DNA of 26,282 nt from JBKHJZ01 sp046537875 (GTDB lineage: Bacteria > Actinomycetota > Acidimicrobiia > Acidimicrobiales > VFJN01), in NCBI GenBank assembly GCA_046537875.1, contig JBKHJZ010000029.1, positions 1-26,282 of the forward strand, given 5' to 3'. The translations under genes were made by a program, and so were the position numbers. Below are positions 16,991 through 23,879 of the stretch, piece after piece. Positions within the stretch are counted from its first letter, which is position 1; every line of letters starts with the position of its first letter. The notes below the pieces were generated by a model. The model made no database searches, had not been told where the DNA came from, and saw nothing but the letters and a program-made list of their open reading frames with translations.

Positions 16991-17031
16991 CGTGAACCGA
17001 TGTTCACGCGATGTTGTGAACATGAGTTCAC
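16991..17031 (+). promoter_or_regulatory. Two tandem palindromic operators at the start of the second exporter operon
   Basis: CGTGAAC-CGAT-GTTCACG (16991-17008) and GTGAAC-ATGA-GTTCAC (17016-17031) are perfect palindromes spaced 24 bp centre to centre. The inner arms also pair with each other as ATGTTCAC-N8-GTGAACAT (17000-17023). The second palindrome contains the start codon ATG 17022. A weak promoter TTGTCG (16987-16992) and GATGTT (17010-17015), 17 bp apart, would be covered by the first site. A TetR-family gene ends the same operon, making autoregulated repression the simplest reading. Confidence 0.75.
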
Positions 17032-17981
17032 GAGCTGTTCGCATCGCCTGCCGGTCGTTGACCAAGCGCTTCGGCGGTTCGCCAGTGGTCGACGACCTCA
17101 CGTTCGAGGTGGAGGCCGGAACGGTCACGGGCTTCGTCGGGGCCAACGGCGCCGGCAAGACGACGACTCTGCGCATGATCCTCGGCCTCGTGGCGCCGTC
17201 GGCCGGCGAGGCGCTGGTGAACGGGCGGCCGTACGGACGGCTCGAGCGTCCCCGGGAGGCGGTGGGCGCGGTGCTCGACGGTGCCGGCGCCCATCCCTCG
17301 CACACCGCGCAGGCTCACCTGGCCATCATCGCCACCGCCGCCGGCCTGCGGCGGGCGCGGGTCGACGAGGTGCTGGATCTGGTGGAGCTCCCCGGGCACG
17401 GCACCCGCCGGATCGGCTCGCTCTCCCTGGGGATGCGCCAACGGCTCGCCCTCGCGGCTGCGCTGCTGGGCGATCCGCCGATCCTGGTCCTGGACGAACC
17501 GATGAACGGGCTCGATCCGCCCGGGATGATCTGGATGCGCGACCTGGTGCGCCGGCTGGTGGCCGAGGGCCGCGCGATCCTGATCTCCAGCCATCTGCTG
17601 GCCCAGCTCGCCGAGGTGGCCGACCGGGTCGTCATCATCGACCGGGGACGCCTCGTTGCCGCCGCGTCGCTGACCGAACTGCTCGCGGCGCGCTCGCGTG
17701 CGGTCGAGGTGCGGTGCGCGCGCCCCCGCGTCCTCGCCGACGCGATGCGGGCGCGGGGCGCAGCGGTGACTCTGGACGGCGATCTCCTCGTCATCGAGGG
17801 GATGACGGCGCGCGAGGCCGGCGAGACCGCGTCCGCCGCCGGGGCCGGCCCCGTCTACCAGCTCGCGGAGCGGGCGGGGACCTTCGAGGAGGTGTACGCC
17901 GACCTGGCGGGCACGATCGTCCGCCCCGCCGGCACCGCGGATCGGCCCGTGGGCAACACAGCGGGAGAGAACGGGAGATGA
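17022..17981 (+). CDS. ABC transporter ATP-binding protein of the second exporter
   Basis: This 319-residue ATPase has Walker A GANGAGKTT (Lys46), a signature of the LSLGM form (134-138), Walker B ILVLDEPMNGLDP with Glu159 and switch His191 in ISSHLL. The LSLGM signature and MNGLDP are typical of bacitracin-resistance-like and related ABC-2 exporters. The Q-loop region reads GAVLDGAGAHPS, without an obvious Gln, as in many of this group. ATG 17022 is preferred; GTG 16992 is in frame ten codons earlier but falls inside the first palindrome. No Shine-Dalgarno precedes ATG 17022, suggesting leaderless translation. It ends in an ATGA overlap with the permease gene. Confidence 0.9.
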   Translation: MSSRAVRIACRSLTKRFGGSPVVDDLTFEVEAGTVTGFVGANGAGKTTTLRMILGLVAPSAGEALVNGRPYGRLERPREAVGAVLDGAGAHPSHTAQAHLAIIATAAGLRRARVDEVLDLVELPGHGTRRIGSLSLGMRQRLALAAALLGDPPILVLDEPMNGLDPPGMIWMRDLVRRLVAEGRAILISSHLLAQLAEVADRVVIIDRGRLVAAASLTELLAARSRAVEVRCARPRVLADAMRARGAAVTLDGDLLVIEGMTAREAGETASAAGAGPVYQLAERAGTFEEVYADLAGTIVRPAGTADRPVGNTAGENGR

Positions 17982-18721
17982 GCGCCATCCTCCGAGCGGA
18001 GCTCCGCACGATGCTCGCCACGCCGACGATCTGGTGGCTGCTTCTCGGCACCGTGGCCATCGGGGCGATCGGCACGCTCGCCCCGCTCGTCGCCGCCGAC
18101 GATGGCGCCCGGTACCTGCTGACCGACCACACCCTGCAGCAGGCCATGCACGGGGCCGCCGCGGGTGGCATCCTCGTGATCGTCGCCGGGATCGTGGGCA
18201 TGGCCGGCGACTGGCGTTTCGGGCGGGCCACCCAGACCTTCCTCACCACACCCCGGCGGAGGCGGGTCGTGGTGGGCAGGAGCATCGCCTACCTGGGGGT
18301 GGGCGTCGCCTACGGGCTCGCGGCCGCAGCGGCCGCCACGGCGACCGCGTGGGGCTGGTACCGGGCGAACGACGTCAGCCTGCCCCTGGACCGCTCGGCC
18401 GTGTGGCTCACGCTGCTGGGCTGCATCGCAGTCGCCGTCCTCTTCGGCCCGCTCGGCGTGGCCATCGGCGGCATCGCCCGCAACCAGCTGGGGGCGATCG
18501 TCGTCACCGTGGGCTGGTTGGCGCTGGTCGAGCCCGCCCTGTTCGCTGCGTCCCCCTCCCTCTTCCGGTGGCTGCCCGGGATGGCGTCGATCAGCCTGCG
18601 GCGCCAGCCCACCGACGGGCTGCTCGACGTGGGGCCGGCCGCCGCCGTGCTGCTGGGCGTCACTGCGGCGCTCCTGGTGGCGGGTCTCCGCGCCGTGGAG
18701 CGAGACGATGTCACCGCTTAG
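17978..18721 (+). CDS. ABC-2 type permease of the second exporter
   Basis: This 247-residue membrane protein follows its ATPase with a 4-base overlap. Hydrophobic segments include TIWWLLLGTVAIGAIGTLAP, GGILVIVAGIVGMAG, SIAYLGVGVAYGLAAAAAA, LTLLGCIAVAVLFGPLGVAIGG, QLGAIVVTVGWLALVEPALF and AAAVLLGVTAALLVAGL, about six in all. FGRATQTFLTTPRRRRVVVGR between the second and third segments is the usual cytosolic elbow of this permease type. The substrate is unknown. The last 14 bases overlap the TetR gene, so pump and regulator are translated together. Confidence 0.88.
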   Translation: MSAILRAELRTMLATPTIWWLLLGTVAIGAIGTLAPLVAADDGARYLLTDHTLQQAMHGAAAGGILVIVAGIVGMAGDWRFGRATQTFLTTPRRRRVVVGRSIAYLGVGVAYGLAAAAAATATAWGWYRANDVSLPLDRSAVWLTLLGCIAVAVLFGPLGVAIGGIARNQLGAIVVTVGWLALVEPALFAASPSLFRWLPGMASISLRRQPTDGLLDVGPAAAVLLGVTAALLVAGLRAVERDDVTA

Positions 18722-19316
18722 ACGGACGCCCGAGGCCACCGAGGCGCTCCGGTCGTCGCTGGTCGACCACGCCCGGCGCATCGTCGCCCGCGACGGCGCA
18801 GCGGCGCTCACCATGCGGAGGTTGGCGGCCGAGGCCGGGTGCGCCGTCGGGCTGACCTACAAGGTGTTCACCGACCGCCGTGATCTCGTGGCCGAGATTT
18901 GCCTCGCCGAGCTCGAACGGTTGGAGGCTGCGCGCGACACGCTGATCGGGCGAGCCGGCACCGCAACCGTGGCCGCCAACCTCACCTGGTTCGCCGCCCT
19001 GCTCCTGGACTCCCCGGCGGTGGCGCTCGTGCCGGAGGTGGTCGCCGACGACCGGCTGGGCGAGGTGCTCACTGCCCGGGCGCACACCGAGGGCATCGGC
19101 GCTGGTGGCTTCGAGACGACGTTCGCGACCTATCTCGCAGCCGAGAAGCGGGCGGGTCGCGTCGCCGCCGATGTCGACGAGGAGGCGTTCGGGTTCCTCC
19201 TCGCCGGTGCGGTCCACAACCTCGTCGTGTCCGGGGACGTGTGGCCCCGTCCCACCCGGCGCGAGCTCGCAGATCGGCTCGCCGGGGTGGCGGCCGCCAT
19301 CGCACCCCGACGTTGA
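18708..19316 (+). CDS. TetR-family transcriptional regulator
   Basis: This 202-residue protein has a TetR N-terminal DNA-binding domain at about 15-62: a helix with LVDHARRIVARDGAAALTMRRLAAEAG and a recognition helix near AVGLTYKVFTDRRDLVAEI. The remaining all-helical part, with LLLDSPAVALVPEVVADDRLG and FGFLLAGAVHNLVVSG, would be the ligand-binding and dimer domain. It is the last gene of the exporter operon, overlapping the permease by 14 bases, a common layout for an autoregulated efflux pump. The two palindromes at 16991-17031 are its most likely targets; binding has not been shown. Confidence 0.88.
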   Translation: MSPLRRTPEATEALRSSLVDHARRIVARDGAAALTMRRLAAEAGCAVGLTYKVFTDRRDLVAEICLAELERLEAARDTLIGRAGTATVAANLTWFAALLLDSPAVALVPEVVADDRLGEVLTARAHTEGIGAGGFETTFATYLAAEKRAGRVAADVDEEAFGFLLAGAVHNLVVSGDVWPRPTRRELADRLAGVAAAIAPRR

Positions 19317-19360
19317 GGTCCACCCGACGATGTCCACCCGACCGACTCATGGAGGTACCC

Positions 19361-19510
19361 ATGCGACGAGACCACACGACGGCTGACGCCGGGCCCGACG
19401 ACCGGGCGGGGCCGACCGGACACAGGATCCTCGTCATCCTCGCCGCTGTCGCCGTCCTGTCCCTGGCCGGCGCCCTCCACCTCGTCGGCGTCCTGCCGCC
19501 CGGCGGATGA
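19361..19510 (+). CDS. Small single-pass membrane protein, 49 residues
   Basis: A short gene starting at ATG 19361, five bases after GGAGGT (19351-19356), which is one of the best ribosome binding sites in the window. The N-terminal half is polar and charged (MRRDHTTADAGPDDRAGP), followed by one membrane helix (about residues 26-44: ILVILAAVAVLSLAGALHL) and a short VLPPGG tail. Its stop overlaps the next gene's ATG (ATGA at 19507-19510), which supports real translation. No homologue is recognised. It may act with the exporter or be a small stress-type membrane peptide; neither is shown. Confidence 0.65.
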   Translation: MRRDHTTADAGPDDRAGPTGHRILVILAAVAVLSLAGALHLVGVLPPGG

Positions 19511-19929
19511 TGCGCGAGCGAACCGAGCACGTGGTCCGGCCGATCGGCCGCGTGGAGTCCCCCCTCGTCGATCGGAGCGCCGCACCCAAGCAGGGTCACG
19601 AGGGCGCGCCCGAGGCGGTGCTCGTCTTCGAGGACGCCGTCACGGACGGACTGCGCGACCTGCGGGTGGGTGACGAGATCCTCGTCCTCACGTGGTTCGA
19701 CCGGGCCGACCGGGACGTGCTGGTGGTGCATCCGCGCGACGACCCGGCGGCACCCGAGCGCGGGGTGTTCGCCACCCGGTCCGCCGACCGGCCGAACCCG
19801 ATCGGCCTGCACCGGGTCGAGATCGTGGCGATCGACGGCACGCGGCTCGACGTGCGCCCCCTGGAGGCGCTCGACGGGACCCCGATCGTCGACGTGAAGC
19901 CTCTCCTGGCACCACCGCTCGGTCCCTGA
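19507..19929 (+). CDS. trmO: TrmO/TsaA-family tRNA-methyltransferase-like protein
   Basis: This 140-residue protein fits the TrmO (YaeB/VirR) family; E. coli TrmO N6-methylates t6A37 in tRNA-Thr using S-adenosylmethionine. Visible features are PIGRVESPL (12-20), the loop GVFATRSADRPNPIGLHRVEIV (86-107) that carries the family signature, and DGTPIVDVKP near the C-terminus. It is shorter than E. coli TrmO and lacks its C-terminal extension, like many actinobacterial and archaeal members. It overlaps the small membrane-protein gene by four bases, an unusual partner. Family is fairly sure; tRNA target is by analogy. Confidence 0.85.
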   Translation: MMRERTEHVVRPIGRVESPLVDRSAAPKQGHEGAPEAVLVFEDAVTDGLRDLRVGDEILVLTWFDRADRDVLVVHPRDDPAAPERGVFATRSADRPNPIGLHRVEIVAIDGTRLDVRPLEALDGTPIVDVKPLLAPPLGP

Positions 19930-19962
19930 GGCACCCGGGGTCCGCGAGCTGCCACGGTCCGG

Positions 19963-19988
19963 CCGTCAGCGCCGGGGGGTGCTGACGG
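19963..19988 (+). terminator. Hairpin after the trmO-like gene
   Basis: CCGTCAGC-N10-GCTGACGG is a perfect 8-bp stem 33 bases after the trmO-like stop. It marks the probable end of the transcript that includes the second exporter, TetR and trmO-like genes. No T-tract follows. Confidence 0.5.
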
Positions 19989-20035
19989 GCTTCGCTGATG
20001 CTGCTCGAAGTCGGGCCCCCGCCCGCCGATCCTCT

Positions 20036-20050
20036 AACGTCGTCGCGACG
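20036..20050 (+). promoter_or_regulatory. Candidate promoter and palindrome of the LuxR-type gene
   Basis: TAACGT (20036-20041) fits a TANNNT -10 element, and it runs into CGTCGCGACG (20041-20050), a perfect 10-bp palindrome placed about where transcription would start. No convincing -35 was found. The LuxR-type product could bind this site, but that is speculation. Confidence 0.3.
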
Positions 20051-20073
20051 AGCGCGGGAGAGTGCGCGGCGCG

Positions 20074-21714
20074 ATGACGGGCAGCCTGGAGCAGGCACGG
20101 GAGCATTACGACCGGCACCGCTGGCGCGATGCCTACGAGCTGCTCACGTCCCTGCGCGCAGACGGTCCACTGCCCGTCGACGACCTCGTGCGGCTGGCGA
20201 CGGCGGCCCACATGCTGGGGCACGACTCCGAGCGCGCAGACGCATGGGAGGCCGCCCACCACGAGTGTCTGCGCAACGGCGACGTGCCTCGGGCTGTCCG
20301 CTGCGCGTTCTGGCTGGCGTTCGGGCACATGCAGTCCGGGGAGATGGCGCAGGCCGGCGGGTGGCTGGCCCGGGCGCAGAACCTGCTGGAGGAGTGCGGC
20401 CTCGACTGCGCCGAGCGCGGGTACGTGCTCGTGCCGGTCGCGCTGCGGGCGCTGTTCGAAGGCGACGCGGCGGCGGCGCACGACACGTTCTCCGAGGTGG
20501 CGACGATCGCGGCCCGCTTCTCCGACGCCGACCTGCAGACCTTCTCGCGGCTCGGCTGCGGTCAGGCGCGCATCCTGCTCGGCGACGGCCGGGACGCGGT
20601 GTCCTTGCTCGACGAGGTGATGGTGACGGTGACGACCGACGAGGTGTCGCCGCCGCTCGTCGGCCTCGTCTACTGCGCCGTCATCGAGGCCTGCCACGAC
20701 ATGCTCGACGTGCGCCGCGCCCAGGAGTGGACCGGGGCGCTGACCCGCTGGTGCGACGCCCAGCCCGACCTGGTTCCCTACCGCGGCCAGTGCCTGGTGC
20801 ACAGGTCCCAGGTGCTCCAGCTTCACGGCGACTGGCACGACGCCATCGCCGAGGCCGAACGGGCGGTGCACTGGCTCTCGCGGCCACCACCGCAGCCGTC
20901 GGTGGGATCGGCGTGGTACCAGCAGGCCGAGCTCCACCGTCTCCGGGGCGAGCTCACCCAGGCCGAGGAGGCGTACCGCGCCGCGAGCCAGTGGGGGCAC
21001 GGAGTGCAGCCCGGCCTGGCGCTGCTCCGCCTCGCCCAGGGGCGGGTCCACGATGCCGAGCCCGCCATCCGCCGGGTGATGGAGGAGGCCGGCGAGGGGC
21101 TCGGGCGCTCCCGGGTGCTGGCCGCATACGTCGAGATCATGTTGGCGGCCGGCGACCTGCCGGCGGCGCGGGCCGGAGCCGACGAGCTGCACGCGCTCGC
21201 CGCCAAGCACGACGTCCCCTACCTGGCGGCCATGGCGGGACACGCCGAGGGCGCGGTGCTCGTGGCCGAGGGCGACCCCCGGGCGGCACTCGCCGCGCTG
21301 CGGAGCGCCTGGTCCGGGTGGCAGGCGCTCGACGCCCCCTACGAAGCGGCGCGGGCCCGCGTGCTGATCGGCCGGGCCTACGGCATGCTCGGCGACCGGG
21401 ACAGCGCCGACCTGGAGCTCGATGCCGCTCGCCGGGTGTTCTGGGACCTTGCGGCCGCACCGGACCTGGCACGGCTCGACGCGCTCGGCGGCGACCGTGG
21501 CGGGGAGGGGGCGGCCGGTGACCACGGGCTCACGGCACGCGAGATCGAGGTGCTCGGGCAGCTCGCCACCGGGAAGACGAACCGGGCCATCGCCGCCGAC
21601 CTGTTCATCAGCGAGAAGACCGTCGCCCGCCACGTGAGCAACATCTTCATGAAGCTGGGGGTGTCGTCGCGCGCCGCAGCGACCGCCTACGCCTACGAGC
21701 ACGGCCTCGCGTAG
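20074..21714 (+). CDS. LuxR-family regulator with N-terminal TPR-like repeats
   Basis: This 546-residue protein has a long helical-repeat region (about 1-475) with alternating Ala/Leu/Arg helices such as QAREHYDRHRWRDAYELL, CAFWLAFGHMQSGEMAQAGGWLARAQ and GWQALDAPYEAARARVLIGRAY, typical of TPR-type ligand- or protein-sensing modules. The C-terminal LuxR helix-turn-helix occupies about 486-546: LTAREIEVLGQLATGKTNRAIA then ISEKTVARHVSNIFMKLGV. No ATPase P-loop is present, which separates it from the large LAL/MalT regulators. ATG 20074 is used; GTG 20062 is in frame but only two bases after the GGGAG stretch. It is transcribed alone and its targets are unknown. Confidence 0.9.
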   Translation: MTGSLEQAREHYDRHRWRDAYELLTSLRADGPLPVDDLVRLATAAHMLGHDSERADAWEAAHHECLRNGDVPRAVRCAFWLAFGHMQSGEMAQAGGWLARAQNLLEECGLDCAERGYVLVPVALRALFEGDAAAAHDTFSEVATIAARFSDADLQTFSRLGCGQARILLGDGRDAVSLLDEVMVTVTTDEVSPPLVGLVYCAVIEACHDMLDVRRAQEWTGALTRWCDAQPDLVPYRGQCLVHRSQVLQLHGDWHDAIAEAERAVHWLSRPPPQPSVGSAWYQQAELHRLRGELTQAEEAYRAASQWGHGVQPGLALLRLAQGRVHDAEPAIRRVMEEAGEGLGRSRVLAAYVEIMLAAGDLPAARAGADELHALAAKHDVPYLAAMAGHAEGAVLVAEGDPRAALAALRSAWSGWQALDAPYEAARARVLIGRAYGMLGDRDSADLELDAARRVFWDLAAAPDLARLDALGGDRGGEGAAGDHGLTAREIEVLGQLATGKTNRAIAADLFISEKTVARHVSNIFMKLGVSSRAAATAYAYEHGLA

Positions 21715-21797
21715 GCAGCCGTCCGCTGCGGGCCACGCGCAGGAGCGGCGATGGGGCTGGGCTCCGTTCGTCGCCGGCCGGCTGGACCAATAGGCGT

Positions 21798-21893
21798 CAG
21801 ACAGATGGAGATATACTGGTGACGATCGAAGTAGCATCATCAGGATGAGCGCTCTGTCTGGCCGTCGGAGCGGTTAGCCTGACAGTGAGGAGG
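21798..21893 (+). promoter_or_regulatory. Promoter region of the toxin-antitoxin-like pair
   Basis: This region is noticeably less GC-rich than its surroundings. It contains TATACT (21812-21817), an 8-bp inverted repeat CAGACAGA (21798-21805) with TCTGTCTG (21853-21860), a TAGCCT -10 candidate (21875-21880), and AGGAGG (21888-21893) six bases before the GTG start at 21900. Toxin-antitoxin operons are usually autoregulated through such repeats; the binding protein here is not identified. Confidence 0.4.
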
Positions 21894-21899
21894 TTCGCT

Positions 21900-22091
21900 G
21901 TGACAGACCCGGTTCTCCGCGAGGACGTCGAGCATCGGCTCGTGGCCGCTGACGCGGCTGCGCGCCGCATTGAGCTTCGTGAGTGGCGACTGGCGGTCAT
22001 GCCCATGACCACCGAGCGCTGGGACTCCCTTGCGATCGAGGATCTCACGGAGGACGAAGCCGAAGCCTTCTGGCATGCCGTCGCCGGGTGA
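21900..22091 (+). CDS. Putative antitoxin-like partner of the PIN protein
   Basis: This 63-residue protein starts at GTG 21900 behind AGGAGG. It is charged, with a helical middle (REDVEHRLVAADAAARRIELREWRL) and an acidic end (AIEDLTEDEAEAFWHAVAG). Its stop overlaps the GTG of the PIN-domain gene, the standard antitoxin-before-toxin layout. I see no AbrB, ribbon-helix-helix or Phd/YefM DNA-binding motif, so it is not a recognisable VapB type; the acidic C-terminus could be the toxin-binding part. GTG 21885 is an upstream alternative start but would lie inside the ribosome binding region. The role rests on context. Confidence 0.6.
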   Translation: MTDPVLREDVEHRLVAADAAARRIELREWRLAVMPMTTERWDSLAIEDLTEDEAEAFWHAVAG

Positions 22092-22510
22092 GTGCCGTCG
22101 TCGTCGACACCGGCGTGTTCAGCGCGCCCCTGCTCGCTCGCCGCGTCGTCGGGAAGTCCCTCCAGCAGCAGTACCAGCGTCACCTCATCGGCCGGCAACT
22201 CGTGATTGCCACCCAAACCGTGGCCGAGCTGCACTACGGCGCCGAGGTCGCCGGCTGGGGACCACACCGACGGGAACGCCTCGCGCGGCTGGTGGACTCG
22301 GCCTTCCTTGTGCCACCCGATGAGCGGATGTGTCGAGAGTTCGGAAAGCTCCGTGCGCGGTTGCGCCGGCTCGGTCACCCGCTGTACCAGGAGGACCACA
22401 CCGGCGATCTATGGATCGCCACGACGGCATCCCACCTCGGCCTCCCGCTGGTCGCCCACGATCGGATCTTTGTCGACTGCCCCGGGCTCGACGTACGCAC
22501 CGAGCTGTAG
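22088..22510 (+). CDS. PIN-domain protein (VapC-like ribonuclease toxin)
   Basis: This 140-residue protein has the PIN fold acidic cluster: Asp7 in VVVDTGVF, Glu47 in TVAELHYGA, Asp107 in GDLWIATTA and Asp125 in AHDRIF. These coordinate Mg2+ in PIN ribonucleases such as VapC, which cut tRNA or rRNA. Length and motif spacing fit VapC toxins, and all four key residues are intact, so activity is expected. It begins at GTG 22088 overlapping the stop of the small partner gene, so production is coupled. Base composition is somewhat less GC-rich than neighbours, consistent with a mobile pair. Confidence 0.85.
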   Translation: MSAVVVDTGVFSAPLLARRVVGKSLQQQYQRHLIGRQLVIATQTVAELHYGAEVAGWGPHRRERLARLVDSAFLVPPDERMCREFGKLRARLRRLGHPLYQEDHTGDLWIATTASHLGLPLVAHDRIFVDCPGLDVRTEL

Positions 22511-22565
22511 CCCCTGTGAGCATCGACCCGCCGCCCTGTACGGCCACCACCGGCGAACCCCTGGC

Positions 22566-22593
22566 GTTCCACAGCCTCTCCTGGAACTAACCT
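22566..22593 (+). promoter_or_regulatory. Inverted repeat and -10 element before the secernin-like gene
   Basis: GTTCCA-N10-TGGAAC (22566-22587) is a perfect 6-bp inverted repeat directly followed by TAACCT (22588-22593), a good TANNNT -10 box eight bases before ATG 22602. No Shine-Dalgarno is evident, so the gene may be leaderless, with the repeat as operator just upstream of the -10. Confidence 0.45.
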
Positions 22594-22601
22594 CCGGGCG
22601 G

Positions 22602-23861
22602 ATGTGCGACACGCTGGTCAGCCTCACTGGCGACGGGGTGCTCCTGGCCAAGAACAGCGACCGGGATCCCAACGAGTCCCAGGTGGTCGAGTGGCACCCG
22701 GCTGCGGATCATCCGCCGGGCACCAGCGTGCGGGCGACCTGGATCGAGATCCCGCAGGTCGCGCACACGCACGCGGTCGCGATCTCCCGGCCGTGGTGGA
22801 TGTGGGGCGCCGAGATGGGCGCCAACGAGCACGGTGTCGCGATCGGCAACGAGGCCGTGTTCACCCGGGAGCCGTACGAGCGCACCGGCCTGCTCGGCAT
22901 GGACCTCCTGCGGCTCGCCCTCGAGCGTGCCAGCACGGCCGGCGAGGCGGTGGCCACCATGGTCGACCTGCTGGAGGCGCACGGACAGGGCGGCTCGTGC
23001 AGCCACGAGCGACCGGGCTTCACCTACCACAACAGCTTCCTGGTCGCCGATCGTGACGGTGCGGTCGTGCTGGAGACCGCCGGCCGGCGCTGGGCCACCG
23101 AGGAGGTGCGGGGACCGGGTCGGAGCATCTCGAACGGCCTGACGATCTCCGGCTTCGCCGAGGCGCACGCCGACCGGCTCCGTGGGCGAGTCGCGGCGTG
23201 CACGCGCCGCCGGCGCCGCACCGAGCCGGCAGCCCGCCGGGCCACCGGTCCCGCCGACCTGTTCGCCGCCCTTCGCGACCACGGCGACCGGGCGGCGCCC
23301 CGGTGGTCACCCGTCAACGGCGCCCTGTCGGCACCGTGCGCCCACGCCGGTGGCCTGGTGACCGCCACGCAGACCACGGCGTCGTGGGTGGCCGACCTCC
23401 GGGGCGAGCCGCTCCACTGGGTGACCGCCACGGCGGCGCCGTGCACCTCGCTGTTCAAGCCGGTGCGCGTCACCGGGCGGGCCGACGTCGGCCCCGGACC
23501 CACCGATCGCTACGACCCGGCGACCCTCTGGTGGCGTCACGAGCTGCTCCACCGGGCCACGATGGCGGACCACGCCGCGCTGCTCGCCCGGTACGCCGGG
23601 GAGCGCGACCGGACCGAGGCCGCCTGGCTGGCGGATCCGCCGGCCACGGGCGATGCGGTCGGCGCCGCGGCGGAGCTGGAGGAGCGGTGGCTCCGTGACG
23701 TGCTCACCGCCGCAGCCCCCGACGGTCGCCCCCGGTGGCTCCGGCGGAAGTGGGCTGCGTGGGACGCCGCCGCGGGGATGCCCGACCGCGAGGAGATGGC
23801 GGCCGTGGCCTCCGGAGCCGGCGCCGATCGGGTCGGTGGACCCGGTGTTGGCAGCGGGTGA
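22602..23861 (+). CDS. Secernin/C69-type dipeptidase-like Ntn hydrolase
   Basis: This 419-residue protein begins MCDT, so after Met removal Cys2 would be the N-terminal nucleophile of an Ntn hydrolase. KNSDRDPNE (17-25), MWGAEMGANEHGVAIGNEAVF (about 67-87) and FTYHNSFLVADRDGAVVLETAG (about 141-162) are signatures of secernins and C69 dipeptidases. The start at ATG 22602 is fixed by the need for Cys at position 2; the frame is open much further upstream but without similarity. The C-terminal half is Arg/Ala-rich and less conserved. Bacterial members are probably cytosolic dipeptidases or amidases. The amine oxidase gene follows after 18 bases, suggesting joint expression and perhaps peptide or amine breakdown. 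Confidence 0.87.
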   Translation: MCDTLVSLTGDGVLLAKNSDRDPNESQVVEWHPAADHPPGTSVRATWIEIPQVAHTHAVAISRPWWMWGAEMGANEHGVAIGNEAVFTREPYERTGLLGMDLLRLALERASTAGEAVATMVDLLEAHGQGGSCSHERPGFTYHNSFLVADRDGAVVLETAGRRWATEEVRGPGRSISNGLTISGFAEAHADRLRGRVAACTRRRRRTEPAARRATGPADLFAALRDHGDRAAPRWSPVNGALSAPCAHAGGLVTATQTTASWVADLRGEPLHWVTATAAPCTSLFKPVRVTGRADVGPGPTDRYDPATLWWRHELLHRATMADHAALLARYAGERDRTEAAWLADPPATGDAVGAAAELEERWLRDVLTAAAPDGRPRWLRRKWAAWDAAAGMPDREEMAAVASGAGADRVGGPGVGSG

Positions 23862-23879
23862 TCGGAAGGGGAGGGCGTG

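Noticed and set aside
21840..22076. 78-residue minus-strand frame opposite the antitoxin-like gene
   Set aside because: No ribosome binding site, no family similarity, and fully overlapped by the coupled pair on the plus strand.
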